A DNA stretch of 64,000 bases from Rhodovulum robiginosum. Its GTDB lineage: Bacteria; Pseudomonadota; Alphaproteobacteria; Rhodobacterales; Rhodobacteraceae. The notes beneath the pieces were generated by a model. It was not told the DNA's origin and did no database searches. It was given only the letters and a program-made list of their open reading frames with translations. Of the stretch, positions 16,044 through 24,079 are shown piece after piece. Positions within the stretch are counted from its first letter, which is position 1. Every line of letters starts with the position of its first letter. A program made the translations under genes and the position numbers. Location: NCBI RefSeq assembly GCF_003944755.1, contig NZ_RWGU01000039.1:1-64000 (forward strand), in the 5' to 3' direction.

Positions 16044-18395
16044 ATGGTTGGTGCAAGTAAAATTCTCACGGTGTCCTATGGCACGTTCTCGTGCACGCTC
16101 GAAGGGTTCGACGATTCCTTCGAGACGATGAAGGCCATCGCCGAGTATTTCCGGGATCTCGCTTCGGAAGATCGCTACTTCGGCGCGGAGCCGCCGACGC
16201 CCGATACCGAGATGCTGCAGCGCATCGCCGAGCGCGAGGTCCGCCGGCGCGTCGAGGCACGGGTCGAACAGACCGGCATCGTGCTGCGCGCCGAGACCGA
16301 GGAAGAAGATGCCGCCCCGGCGCCCGCCCCGCGCGCCGAACGTCCGGCACCCGCACCCCGGCCCGCCCCGGCGCCCCGTCGCGCACCCGATGCCACCCCG
16401 GCGCCCTCCGCCGCGCCTTACGCCGCTGCCCCGGCCCCGGTCGCCGACCCGGGCTCTGTCGCCGCCAAGCTGGCGCGCATCCGCGCCGTGGTCGACACGG
16501 CCCGCGCAGGCCAGGCCGCTCCCGCCGCCGCCGAAGCCCCGAAGCCGGCCGAAACCTTCGCCCCCGAGACGGTCGAGGACACGCCTGCGCCCTTCGTCGC
16601 CCCCCCCGCCGAGGGGGACGAGGCCGTGGAGCCGACCGAGCCCGATGCGGTTGCAGAAGCGCCCGCCGAGGCGGATGACCGGGCCGAGCCTGCCGAGCCT
16701 GACGTGGAAGAGGCCACCGCCGAGGCAGAGGAAGCCACCGTCGAACCCACTGAGCCGTCGGAAGCGGCTGCCGAAATGCCCGCCGAAACCGCCGAGGAGG
16801 CGATGGACCCGGCCGCGGCGGCAGAGCCCGAGCTGCAAGAGACGACCCCCGAGGCGGAAAATGTCGCCGCAGAGACGGCAGAGATGGCAGACGCCGACGC
16901 TGTCGAGGAGGCGCCTGCCGAGACCCCCGACGAGACGATGGAACCGGCCGCGACAGAGACGTCCCCCGAGCCCGCCGCGCAAGACGCGGTTGCCGAAGCG
17001 CCGCACGAGGACGAGGCGCCTGCCGAGACGCCGGACGAGGCCGTGGTTGAGGCCGAAGCCGAGGCGCCGCGAGGCGACGACAACTCGCTGCTCAAGCGCC
17101 TCGCCGCGCTGACCGCACCGGGGCGCGGGGCCAAGCCCGGCGAACAGCCCGCGCCGGAAACCGGGGAGGCGCCGTCCGCCGAGGCCGCACAGGACGAACC
17201 GGAGGCCGAGGCCGCCGCAGAACGCGTTGCCTCGCGCGACCCCGAAGCCGCGCGCGAAATGGCGGCACGTGCCCGCGCCCGGGTTCTGAAGGTGAAGCGC
17301 AGCGATCTGGAGGGCGGGCGCTCGACCCTGCGCCGGCTGGGCGAGGACGAGCGCGTCACGCCGCTGGAGGCCGCGCCCGATACGCCGCTGGAGGCCGCGC
17401 CCGATACGCCGGATGCCGAGACCGCGCCGGAAACCGACGAGGCCGAGGCCCCGTCGCCGGACAATGCCGCCCCCGCCGAGACCGAGGAACCGGTGGCCAA
17501 GGCGGTTGAGGAACCGGCAGAGGAGGCGCCCGCCGAGGAGGTGTCCGCAGAGACCGAGGACGAGGACGGGAAATCGCCGGCCGGTGCCGATCTCTCGCCC
17601 GAGGAAGAGGCCGACCTGATGGCCGAACTGGCCGAGCTCAAAGGTGACATGCCGTCTGCGCCCCCGAAGGGTCCGCGGCTGCAGCCCGCCGATGCCGACG
17701 AAGAGGAAATCGCCGTGTCGCGCCTGCTGGAAGAGACCAATACCAAGCTTGACGGCGCCGAGCAGCGCCGCCGCCGCTCGGCCATCGCCCACCTGAAGGC
17801 CGCCGTCGCCGCCACCGTGGCCGACCGCGCCATGCGCGGCGGCAAGGCCGCAGCGCGCCCCGAGGCCGACACCCACCCCTACCGCGAAGACCTGGCCCGC
17901 GCCGTGCGCGAGGGTCCGGCGCCGGCCCCCAAGGACACCGAGGGCCTTGCCCCGCTGGTGCTGGTTTCGGAACAGCGCATCGACGACCCCGAGGGCGCGC
18001 TCGACGACGAGCCCGAGCTGATCCGCCCGCGCCGCATGAGTTCGGGCAACCTCGCACTGCTCGAAGACGACGAAATCGACGAGGCGGCCGAGGCCAGCCC
18101 GAGCTTCGCCAAGTTCCTCGCCGTCAGCGGCGCGACCGAACTGGCCGAGGTGATGGAGGCCGCCGCCGCCTACCTGGTGGGGGTCGGGGGGCAGGAGACC
18201 TTCAGCCGCCCGCAACTGATGCAGGTGGCGACCGCCCCCTTCCCCGACACCGCGTTCAGCCGCGAGGACACGCTGCGCGCGTTCGGCAGCCTGCTGCGGC
18301 AGGGCGTGCTGCAAAAGGTCAAGCGCGGCGAATTCGCGCTCAACCCGAAATCGCATCTGCTGGTGGATGCCAAGGCACAACGGCGCGCCGGTTAA
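16044..18395 (+). CDS. Very long acidic Ala/Glu/Pro-rich protein with conserved ends, unknown function
   Basis: A 783-residue product with two globular-looking ends and a low-complexity middle. The N-terminal ~90 residues (SKILTVSYGTFSCTLEGFDD, then FETMKAIAEYFRDLASEDRY) and a C-terminal ~100 residues (GATELAEVMEAAAAYLVGVG to LRQGVLQKVKRGEFALNP) look folded. Residues ~95-430 and ~440-540 are dominated by Ala, Glu, Pro, Asp and Thr and are probably disordered. Short conserved islands are SLLKRLAALTAPGRG (about 350) and DPEAAREMAARARARVLKVKR (about 400). There is no signal peptide or membrane helix. Similar proteins occur in Rhodobacterales, sometimes mislabelled as chemotaxis proteins; no CheA domain is present here. 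ATG 16044 follows a TTG and lacks a strong Shine-Dalgarno. Confidence 0.8.
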   Translation: MVGASKILTVSYGTFSCTLEGFDDSFETMKAIAEYFRDLASEDRYFGAEPPTPDTEMLQRIAEREVRRRVEARVEQTGIVLRAETEEEDAAPAPAPRAERPAPAPRPAPAPRRAPDATPAPSAAPYAAAPAPVADPGSVAAKLARIRAVVDTARAGQAAPAAAEAPKPAETFAPETVEDTPAPFVAPPAEGDEAVEPTEPDAVAEAPAEADDRAEPAEPDVEEATAEAEEATVEPTEPSEAAAEMPAETAEEAMDPAAAAEPELQETTPEAENVAAETAEMADADAVEEAPAETPDETMEPAATETSPEPAAQDAVAEAPHEDEAPAETPDEAVVEAEAEAPRGDDNSLLKRLAALTAPGRGAKPGEQPAPETGEAPSAEAAQDEPEAEAAAERVASRDPEAAREMAARARARVLKVKRSDLEGGRSTLRRLGEDERVTPLEAAPDTPLEAAPDTPDAETAPETDEAEAPSPDNAAPAETEEPVAKAVEEPAEEAPAEEVSAETEDEDGKSPAGADLSPEEEADLMAELAELKGDMPSAPPKGPRLQPADADEEEIAVSRLLEETNTKLDGAEQRRRRSAIAHLKAAVAATVADRAMRGGKAAARPEADTHPYREDLARAVREGPAPAPKDTEGLAPLVLVSEQRIDDPEGALDDEPELIRPRRMSSGNLALLEDDEIDEAAEASPSFAKFLAVSGATELAEVMEAAAAYLVGVGGQETFSRPQLMQVATAPFPDTAFSREDTLRAFGSLLRQGVLQKVKRGEFALNPKSHLLVDAKAQRRAG
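17358..17410 (+). repeat. Tandem 24-bp repeat inside the acidic protein gene
   Basis: Two exact 24-bp copies (17358-17381 and 17382-17405) plus the first five bases of a third encode TPLEAAPD-TPLEAAPD-TP. Exact DNA identity points to recent slippage, and copy number is likely to vary between strains without breaking the frame. Confidence 0.85.
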
Positions 18396-18423
18396 CGCGT
18401 CGCAGAGGTTCGTAAAGAGTGTC

Positions 18424-18455
18424 GGCGGGATGACGGAGACGTCATTCCGCCTTTT
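18424..18455 (+). terminator. Intrinsic terminator of the acidic protein gene
   Basis: A 12-bp stem (GGCGGGATGACG at 18424-18435 with CGTCATTCCGCC at 18440-18451, one G-T pair) closes a GAGA tetraloop and is followed by TTTTGGTTTT. The right arm contains the stop codon of the convergent DUF2842 gene (18442-18444), so terminator and coding sequence are interlocked. Confidence 0.85.
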
Positions 18456-18684
18456 GGTTTTCGTCCTCGGCCGCACCCGGGTCGGCCCGGCCGACGCCGC
18501 GAAACACAAAGCGGAACGGCAGCGCCCAGACCAAGCCGAGTACCAGATAGACCCCCAGCTCGACCAGGAAGGGCGGACGGTCGAGCCAGCTCATCACCGT
18601 GACGGCCAGCACGATATAGGCCGGCAGTCCGATCAACAGGATGATCAGGGACCAGCGGCGGCGGGCTTTGTAAGACAGGGGCAT
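18442..18684 (-). CDS. DUF2842 small membrane protein
   Basis: An 80-residue protein with two predicted helices, WSLIILLIGLPAYIVLAVTV and LVELGVYLVLGLVWALPFRF, preceded by a basic YKARRRW stretch and followed by the family ending RFVFRGVGRADPG. This matches DUF2842, an alphaproteobacterial inner-membrane family without assigned function. Its start overlaps the purA stop codon (TGATG), so it is probably translated by coupling after purA. Its stop lies inside the terminator hairpin of the convergent gene. Confidence 0.88.
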   Translation of the reverse strand: MPLSYKARRRWSLIILLIGLPAYIVLAVTVMSWLDRPPFLVELGVYLVLGLVWALPFRFVFRGVGRADPGAAEDENQKAE

Positions 18685-19976
18685 CAGTCTGCGAAGGGGT
18701 CTGTTACGAGGATGGTGTCGTCGCGTTCGGGTGAGGTAGAGAGTAGCGCCACCGGGCACTGGATCAACTCTTCCACGCGGCGGACATACTTGATCGCCTC
18801 GGCGGGCAGGTCGGCCCAACTGCGCGCGCCGGCGGTGCTGGCCTGCCAGCCCGGCAGCGTCTCGTAGACGGGCGTGACGCGGGCCTGCAGGTCGGCGGCC
18901 GTGGGCAGATAATCCAGCATCTCGCCATCCAGATCATAGCCGGTACAGATTTTCAGCTCTTCGAACCCGTCGAGCACGTCGAGCTTGGTCAGCGCGATGC
19001 CCGACACGCCGCTGACCGCGCAGGTCTGGCGCACCAGTACCGCGTCGAACCACCCGCAGCGGCGCTTGCGCCCCGTGGTGGTGCCGAATTCGTGGCCCCG
19101 CTCGCCCAGCCGCTGGCCGTCGGCGTCGTCCAGTTCGGTCGGGAACGGACCCTCGCCCACCCGCGTTGTATAGGCCTTTACGATGCCGAGCACGAAATCG
19201 ATCGACCCCGGTCCGATGCCGGTGCCCGTGGCCGCCTGCCCGGCGATTGTGTTCGACGAGGTGACATAAGGGTAGGTGCCGAAGTCGATGTCCAAGAGCG
19301 CGCCTTGCGCCCCTTCGAAGAGAATGCGGCGGCCCGCCTTGCGCTGCTCGTTCAGCACCTTCCAGACGGGCCCGGCATAGGCCAGGATTTCCGGCGCGAC
19401 GCGGCGCAGCTCGGCCAGCAGCGCGTCGCGGTTGACCGCCTCCAGCCCCAGCCCGGCGCGCAGGGCGTTGTGATGCACCAGCGCGCGGTCGACCCGCAGC
19501 TCCAGCGTGGCGTCATCGGCCAGGTCGGCCACCCGGATCACCCGGCGGCCGACCTTGTCCTCGTAGGCCGGGCCGATGCCGCGGCCGGTGGTGCCGATCT
19601 TGGCAACCGAGTTCTGGCCTTCGCGCGCGCGGTCAAGCTCGCCGTGGAAGGGCATGATGAGCGGGGTGTTTTCGGCGATCATCAGCGTCTGGGGCGTGAT
19701 TTCGACCCCCTGCGCGCGGATCGTCTCGATCTCCTGGATCAGGTGCCACGGGTCCAGCACCACGCCGTTGCCGATGACGCTGAGCTTTCCGCCGCGCACC
19801 ACGCCCGAGGGCAGCGCGTGCAGCTTGTACACCTCGCCGCCGATCACCAGCGTGTGGCCGGCATTGTGCCCGCCCTGAAACCGCGCGATCACATCGGCGC
19901 GTTCGGACAGCCAATCGACGATCTTGCCCTTTCCCTCGTCGCCCCACTGGGCGCCCACGACGACGACATTGGCCAT
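18684..19976 (-). CDS. purA: Adenylosuccinate synthetase
   Basis: Commits IMP to AMP synthesis by condensing it with aspartate using GTP. The 430-residue protein begins [19 protein letters not shown] with the P-loop-like phosphate-binding segment. It continues with the catalytic [13 protein letters not shown] (about residue 38), [16 protein letters not shown] (about 125) and the base-recognition [14 protein letters not shown] (about 300). The ATG at 19976 gives the canonical N-terminus. The downstream DUF2842 gene overlaps by one base. The upstream neighbour, DUF6524, is divergent across about 150 bp. Confidence 0.98.
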   Translation of the reverse strand: MANVVVVGAQWGDEGKGKIVDWLSERADVIARFQGGHNAGHTLVIGGEVYKLHALPSGVVRGGKLSVIGNGVVLDPWHLIQEIETIRAQGVEITPQTLMIAENTPLIMPFHGELDRAREGQNSVAKIGTTGRGIGPAYEDKVGRRVIRVADLADDATLELRVDRALVHHNALRAGLGLEAVNRDALLAELRRVAPEILAYAGPVWKVLNEQRKAGRRILFEGAQGALLDIDFGTYPYVTSSNTIAGQAATGTGIGPGSIDFVLGIVKAYTTRVGEGPFPTELDDADGQRLGERGHEFGTTTGRKRRCGWFDAVLVRQTCAVSGVSGIALTKLDVLDGFEELKICTGYDLDGEMLDYLPTAADLQARVTPVYETLPGWQASTAGARSWADLPAEAIKYVRRVEELIQCPVALLSTSPERDDTILVTDPFAD

Positions 19977-20023
19977 GGCACAGTTCCTTAAGATGCTGAC
20001 GTGCAAACCCGCGCCGGTATAAA

Positions 20024-20059
20024 GCCCTGCGACGATGAGGCAAGGCCATTTTCGCCGCA
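20024..20059 (+). repeat. 36-bp inverted-repeat element before the first DUF6524 gene
   Basis: This segment is identical in 33 of 36 positions to 20563-20598, which sits at the same kind of position before the second DUF6524 gene. It contains an imperfect inverted repeat, TGAGGC...GCCGCA, around an AT-rich centre (ATTTTC). It could be a promoter/operator or an RNA hairpin. Confidence 0.65.
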
Positions 20060-20127
20060 ACGCGCGGGTGCGGAAGCTATGGTAGGCATCGACTCGGACG
20101 CGCGAGAAGATTCAGGGAGTGTCTGGA

Positions 20128-20526
20128 ATGGCCGGAATCCTCTTTCGGTGGCTGATTGCCTTCGTGCTGTTGGCTGCGACCTATAATCCGACATCGTACA
20201 ACTACACACGCTGGGTGATGGATGGCTGGCAGGAAAATACCCCGCAGATCGTGCTGGCCGGACTGTTGCTGCTGACCGGATACGTCATCTACCTGCGCGC
20301 CACGCTGCGCTCGATCGGCGCCTTCGGCATGATCCTGGTGATGGCCATCGTCGCCGCGCTGATCTGGGTGCTCGTCGACTGGCAGGTGATCCGACTGGAC
20401 GATCCGGGCCTGAACACCTGGATCGGCATCGCCACGCTCAGCCTCGTTCTGGGCGTCGGGCTGTCCTGGAGCATCATCCGCCGCCGCCTGTCGGGTCAGG
20501 CCGATGTGGACGACGTCGAAGACTAG
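20128..20526 (+). CDS. DUF6524 family membrane protein, copy 1
   Basis: A 132-residue protein with four predicted helices: ILFRWLIAFVLLAATYNPTS, IVLAGLLLLTGYVIYLRAT, FGMILVMAIVAALIWVLVD and IGIATLSLVLGVGLSWSII. The AATYNPT motif after helix 1 is the family hallmark. I used the ATG at 20128, eight or nine bases after GGGAG; a GTG at 20119 touches that site. The product resembles its downstream neighbour (20662) along its length, with the same topology and about 40% similar positions by eye. Function is unknown. Confidence 0.85.
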   Translation: MAGILFRWLIAFVLLAATYNPTSYNYTRWVMDGWQENTPQIVLAGLLLLTGYVIYLRATLRSIGAFGMILVMAIVAALIWVLVDWQVIRLDDPGLNTWIGIATLSLVLGVGLSWSIIRRRLSGQADVDDVED

Positions 20527-20562
20527 GGTGCGTCGCCTAGCGCGCCCACTAGCGCCGGCAAG

Positions 20563-20598
20563 GCCCTGCGACGATGCGGCAAAGCAATTTTCGCCGCA
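20563..20598 (+). repeat. 36-bp inverted-repeat element before the second DUF6524 gene
   Basis: The second copy of the element at 20024-20059 (three mismatches). Here the inverted repeat is perfect: TGCGGC at 20575-20580 and GCCGCA at 20593-20598, 12 bp apart, and the symmetry extends inward as TGCGGC-R-AA...TT-Y-GCCGCA. It lies 64 bp upstream of the second DUF6524 start. Confidence 0.65.
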
Positions 20599-20661
20599 CA
20601 GGGTTCGTGTCGCGTTACACTCGGCCCCGAGTCGGATCGACACAAACAAGGAGGACCAAGA

Positions 20662-21072
20662 ATGTCCGGATTTCTGCTGCGCACGGTGATTGCCTTCATC
20701 CTGCTGGCCGCAACCTACAACCCGACAAAGTTCAACTACGTGACCTGGGCGCAGGACAATTACGCCACGCAAAAGCCGCTGGTGATCGGCCTCGGCATCA
20801 TCCTGGGCATCGCGCTGCTCTACTTCCTGCTCAGCACGATCCGAACACTCGGGTCGGTTGGGATCTTCCTGCTTTTGGTGATCGTCGCGCTTCTGGGATA
20901 TATCCTGGTCGACAAGGGCGTGATCGCGCTGGAACTCAGCACGAACAACATCTGGGGCGTCATCGCCATCCTGTCGCTGATCCTTGGCGGCGCGTCCAGT
21001 TGGCGCGGGCCGAGCAAGATCAAGTCGCGCAGCAAGGTGCGGCCGCCGGCAGGCGAAGAGGCCAGAGCCTGA
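20662..21072 (+). CDS. DUF6524 family membrane protein, copy 2
   Basis: A 136-residue paralogue of the preceding gene. It shows the same FILLAATYNPTKFNY start, four helices (VIGLGIILGIALLYFLLS, GIFLLLVIVALLGYILVD, WGVIAILSLILGGASSW) and a basic C-terminal tail (PSKIKSRSKVRPP). A strong ribosome binding site (AAGGAGG) lies eight bases before the ATG, better than in copy 1. The 36-bp element shared with copy 1 lies just upstream, so each copy may have its own, similarly regulated promoter. Function is unknown. Confidence 0.87.
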   Translation: MSGFLLRTVIAFILLAATYNPTKFNYVTWAQDNYATQKPLVIGLGIILGIALLYFLLSTIRTLGSVGIFLLLVIVALLGYILVDKGVIALELSTNNIWGVIAILSLILGGASSWRGPSKIKSRSKVRPPAGEEARA

Positions 21073-21082
21073 GGGGTTGCGG

Positions 21083-21133
21083 GGGCGGCCCGTTGGGCTT
21101 AGGTAGCCGACCAAGTCACTATTAGGGCCGCCC
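21083..21133 (+). promoter_or_regulatory. Inverted repeat in the secG leader
   Basis: A perfect 9-bp inverted repeat, GGGCGGCCC at 21083-21091 and GGGCCGCCC at 21125-21133, spans 33 bp of intervening sequence. Its right arm ends two bases before the secG ATG and covers the only purine-rich stretch that could serve as ribosome binding site. It could form a leader hairpin that limits translation, or simply be chance in GC-rich DNA. Confidence 0.4.
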
Positions 21134-21135
21134 TT

Positions 21136-21510
21136 ATGCAAAACGTCATCCTGATCGTCCACCTGATCCTCGCGCTCTGCCTGATCGGCGTGGTCCTGTT
21201 GCAGCGCTCGGAGGGCGGCGGTCTGGGCATGGGCGGCGGTGGTGGCGGCGCCATGACCGGGCGCGGCGCGGCCAGCGCGCTGGGCCGGGTGACCTGGTTT
21301 TTCGCCATCGCCTTCATCTGCACATCGCTGCTGTTGACGGTGATCGCGGCGCAGAATGCCGAGGGCACCTCGGTCGTCGACCGTCTGGGGGCCGAGCCGC
21401 CGGCAGCCGCAGAGACCGAGACGGACGACACGACCGAGTCGGCCCTGGGCACCGACCTTTTGCCGCCTGCGCCGGTCGATGCGCCCCTTGCGCCGCCCCG
21501 GGCCGACTGA
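21136..21510 (+). CDS. secG: SecG subunit of the SecYEG translocon
   Basis: A 124-residue inner-membrane protein that assists SecYEG-mediated protein export. It has two membrane helices (VILIVHLILALCLIGVVLLQ and TWFFAIAFICTSLLLTVIAA) around the conserved cytoplasmic loop QRSEGGGLGMGGGGGG and a GRGAASALGRVTW stretch, which are the SecG hallmarks. An acidic, Pro/Ala-rich C-terminal extension of about 40 residues follows. It precedes pyrG by 166 bp, an arrangement common in alphaproteobacteria. Confidence 0.95.
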   Translation: MQNVILIVHLILALCLIGVVLLQRSEGGGLGMGGGGGGAMTGRGAASALGRVTWFFAIAFICTSLLLTVIAAQNAEGTSVVDRLGAEPPAAAETETDDTTESALGTDLLPPAPVDAPLAPPRAD

Positions 21511-21569
21511 GACAAGACCACAAAACGTTGATTCGGGCTGGCAATCAGCCCCAGCATCTTGCGGTCATG

Positions 21570-21598
21570 TTGCGGCATCGCCGCGAATCCCTTATAGG
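21570..21598 (+). promoter_or_regulatory. Candidate pyrG promoter
   Basis: TTGCGG at 21570-21575 and TATAGG at 21593-21598 are 17 bp apart, a good sigma-70 arrangement. A perfect inverted repeat GCGGC-ATC-GCCGC (21572-21584) overlaps the -35 element and could be an operator. The expected start point is near 21605, giving a leader of about 70 bases before pyrG. Confidence 0.5.
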
Positions 21599-21676
21599 TT
21601 AAATCCCGTGATGCTGCGGTCCTGAAGGGCCGAATCGGGCAGACCAGGAACGAGGATCACGGGGGTTTTCAGCGTC

Positions 21677-23320
21677 ATGGCGCGTTTCATCTTTATCACC
21701 GGCGGGGTTGTGTCCTCGCTCGGCAAGGGGCTGGCTTCGGCGGCTCTGGGGGCGCTGTTGCAGGCCCGCGGGTTCACCGTGCGGCTGCGAAAGCTCGACC
21801 CCTATCTCAACGTCGATCCCGGCACGATGAGCCCGTTCGAGCATGGCGAGGTCTTCGTCACCGACGACGGCGCCGAGACCGATCTCGACCTCGGCCATTA
21901 CGAACGCTTCACGGGCGTGGCCGCACGGCGCACCGACTCCGTCTCGTCGGGGCGCATCTATTCGAACGTGCTCGAGAAGGAACGCCGGGGCGATTACCTT
22001 GGCAAGACCATCCAGGTGATCCCCCACGTCACCGACGAGATCAAGGATTTCATCCGGATCGGCGAGGACGAGGTCGATTTCATGCTGTGCGAGATCGGCG
22101 GCACGGTCGGCGATATCGAGGGCCTTCCGTTTTTCGAGGCGATCCGCCAGTTCAGCCAGGAAAAGCCCCGCGGCCAGTGCATGTTCATGCACCTCACTCT
22201 CTTGCCCTATATCCGCGCCAGCGGCGAGTTGAAGACCAAGCCCACGCAGCACTCGGTGAAAGAGCTGCGCTCGATCGGCATCGCGCCGGACGTGCTGGTC
22301 TGCCGCTCCGAAGGGCCGATACCGCAGAAGGAGCGCGACAAGCTGGCGCTCTTTTGCAACGTGCGCCCCGACGCGGTGATCGCCGCGCAAGACCTGCAAT
22401 CGATCTACGAGGCACCGCTGGCCTATCACCGCGAGGGGCTGGACCAGGCGGTGCTGGACGCGTTCGCGATCAGCCCCGCGCCCAAGCCGCACCTGGCGAA
22501 ATGGGAGGACGTCTCCGACCGCATTTTCAACGCCGAGGGCGAGGTGCGCGTGGCCATCGTGGGCAAGTACACCCAGCTTGAGGACGCCTACAAATCCATC
22601 GCCGAGGCGCTGACCCATGGCGGTATGGCCAACCGGGTGAAGGTCAAGGCCGAGTGGATCGACGCCGAGATCTTCGAGCGCGAGGACCCCTCGCCCTACC
22701 TTGAGGGTTTCCACGCGATCCTGGTGCCCGGCGGCTTCGGCGAGCGCGGGACCGAGGGCAAGATCCGCGCGGCCGAATTCGCCCGCACCCGCAAGGTGCC
22801 CTATCTCGGCATCTGCCTCGGCATGCAGATGGCGGTGATCGAGGCGGCGCGCAATGTCGCGCATCTGCCCGACGCAGGGTCGGAGGAATTCGACCACGAG
22901 GCCGGCAAGAAACGCTTTACCCCCGTGGTCTACCACCTCAAGGAATGGGTCCAGGGCAGCCACAAGGTCGAGCGCAAGGTCGACGATGACAAGGGCGGCA
23001 CGATGCGGCTGGGCGCCTACGCGGCGCATCTGAAAGAGGGCTCGAAGGTCGCGCAGATCTACGGCACGACCAGGATCGAGGAACGTCACCGCCACCGCTA
23101 CGAGGTGGACATCAAGTATCGCGACAAGCTTGAGGATACCGGGCTGGTGTTTTCAGCCATGTCCCCCGACGGGCGGCTGCCGGAAATCGTGGAATGGACC
23201 GATCACCCGTGGTTCATCGGCGTTCAGTTCCACCCCGAGCTGAAATCCAAACCCTTCGCGCCGCACCCGCTATTCGCCGATTTCGTGCGCGCCGCGCGGG
23301 ACATCTCGCGGCTGGTCTAG
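21677..23320 (+). CDS. pyrG: CTP synthase
   Basis: Makes CTP from UTP, ATP and glutamine. The 547-residue protein has an N-terminal synthetase domain starting [18 protein letters not shown], with the P-loop-like [13 protein letters not shown], the metal site [16 protein letters not shown] region and [10 protein letters not shown] (about residue 140). The C-terminal class I glutaminase domain has nucleophile Cys380 in YLGICLGMQ and the catalytic His/Glu in QFHPELKS near the end. It is full length. The next gene starts two bases after the stop. Confidence 0.98.
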   Translation: MARFIFITGGVVSSLGKGLASAALGALLQARGFTVRLRKLDPYLNVDPGTMSPFEHGEVFVTDDGAETDLDLGHYERFTGVAARRTDSVSSGRIYSNVLEKERRGDYLGKTIQVIPHVTDEIKDFIRIGEDEVDFMLCEIGGTVGDIEGLPFFEAIRQFSQEKPRGQCMFMHLTLLPYIRASGELKTKPTQHSVKELRSIGIAPDVLVCRSEGPIPQKERDKLALFCNVRPDAVIAAQDLQSIYEAPLAYHREGLDQAVLDAFAISPAPKPHLAKWEDVSDRIFNAEGEVRVAIVGKYTQLEDAYKSIAEALTHGGMANRVKVKAEWIDAEIFEREDPSPYLEGFHAILVPGGFGERGTEGKIRAAEFARTRKVPYLGICLGMQMAVIEAARNVAHLPDAGSEEFDHEAGKKRFTPVVYHLKEWVQGSHKVERKVDDDKGGTMRLGAYAAHLKEGSKVAQIYGTTRIEERHRHRYEVDIKYRDKLEDTGLVFSAMSPDGRLPEIVEWTDHPWFIGVQFHPELKSKPFAPHPLFADFVRAARDISRLV

Positions 23321-23322
23321 GG

Positions 23323-24030
23323 GTGCGCGCCGGGGCCGCCTGGCTGCTGGCCGCCCTCGTCGCCGGCCCGGCGGCCGGACAAGGCATCGAGGCGGCGCCC
23401 CACGATGCGCTGGCGCCGCTTCTGGACGGCCGGATAGATTTCGAAGAGCTGCCCGCCCTGCCCGAGCCCGGGCACAACCTGAACCACGGGCTGGCGGTGA
23501 TCGGCGCCCGGCTGGGCGAACGTTTTGCCGGCCAGCGGCTGGCCGAGGCGCCCGGCCCCGAAGACGGCCGCCACGACGCGCCCGAAGGCCGGCCCGACGC
23601 CCCGCTGGCGCTGGAAACCGGCGCACCCGGCCGGGGGCTGTCGGTCTCGTTCCACCGCGCCTTCGGCTCCAACGCGCTCTACCCGCTGGGCCCCGTCGGC
23701 TGGCCCGCCGAGGACGGGCGGGGCGAGGGGTCGGCGGCGGTTCTGTTTACCCGCGATGCCTGCGCGGTGACATTGCGCCTGCACACCGAATACGTGGATG
23801 CGCTGGGCACCAATACCGCCCATCGCGGCGACGTAAGCTTTGCCTTCTACGGGCGCGACGGCCGGCTTATGGCCCGCCTCGCGCGACGGCCCGGTGGCGG
23901 CATCTCGGGCTTCGGGTTCCGCACCGAGACGGGCGCCCCCGCCATCGCGGGGCTTTTGGTGACCAATCTCGACCCGGGGGGCATCGCGCTCGACGATATC
24001 CGGTTCGGCTGCCTGCCGCTGACCGGCTGA
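23323..24030 (+). CDS. Secreted protein of unknown function
   Basis: A 235-residue product from a GTG at 23323, two bases after the pyrG stop. The first ~20 residues (MRAGAAWLLAALVAGPAAGQ) form a signal peptide with an Ala-X-Gly-type cleavage site. The mature part contains NHGLAVIGARLGERFAGQRL, a beta-rich centre (GLSVSFHRAFGSNALYPLGP, then ACAVTLRLHTEYVDALG) and a C-terminal IALDDIRFGC. The GxGFRTETGAPAIAGLLVTN stretch and the final DDIRFG resemble PEP-CTERM-associated jelly-roll proteins without the sorting tail. I do not recognise a named family with confidence. Confidence 0.72.
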   Translation: MRAGAAWLLAALVAGPAAGQGIEAAPHDALAPLLDGRIDFEELPALPEPGHNLNHGLAVIGARLGERFAGQRLAEAPGPEDGRHDAPEGRPDAPLALETGAPGRGLSVSFHRAFGSNALYPLGPVGWPAEDGRGEGSAAVLFTRDACAVTLRLHTEYVDALGTNTAHRGDVSFAFYGRDGRLMARLARRPGGGISGFGFRTETGAPAIAGLLVTNLDPGGIALDDIRFGCLPLTG

Positions 24031-24079
24031 GCCGCGCCGGGGCTTGGACCGGGCGCAAAGCGGGACTATATCTCGGCCC

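Noticed and set aside
15951-18509. A very long open frame (852 codons) on the minus strand opposite the acidic protein gene.
   Set aside because: It is the antisense shadow of a Glu/Ala/Pro-rich coding sequence; its Gly/Arg/Leu-rich product has no domain, and it runs through the thiN promoter and the terminator hairpin.
21552-21566. CAGCATCTTGCGGT shared between the pyrG upstream region and the ftsA-ftsZ gap (about 55597).
   Set aside because: A single 14-base match is expected by chance several times in 64 kb.
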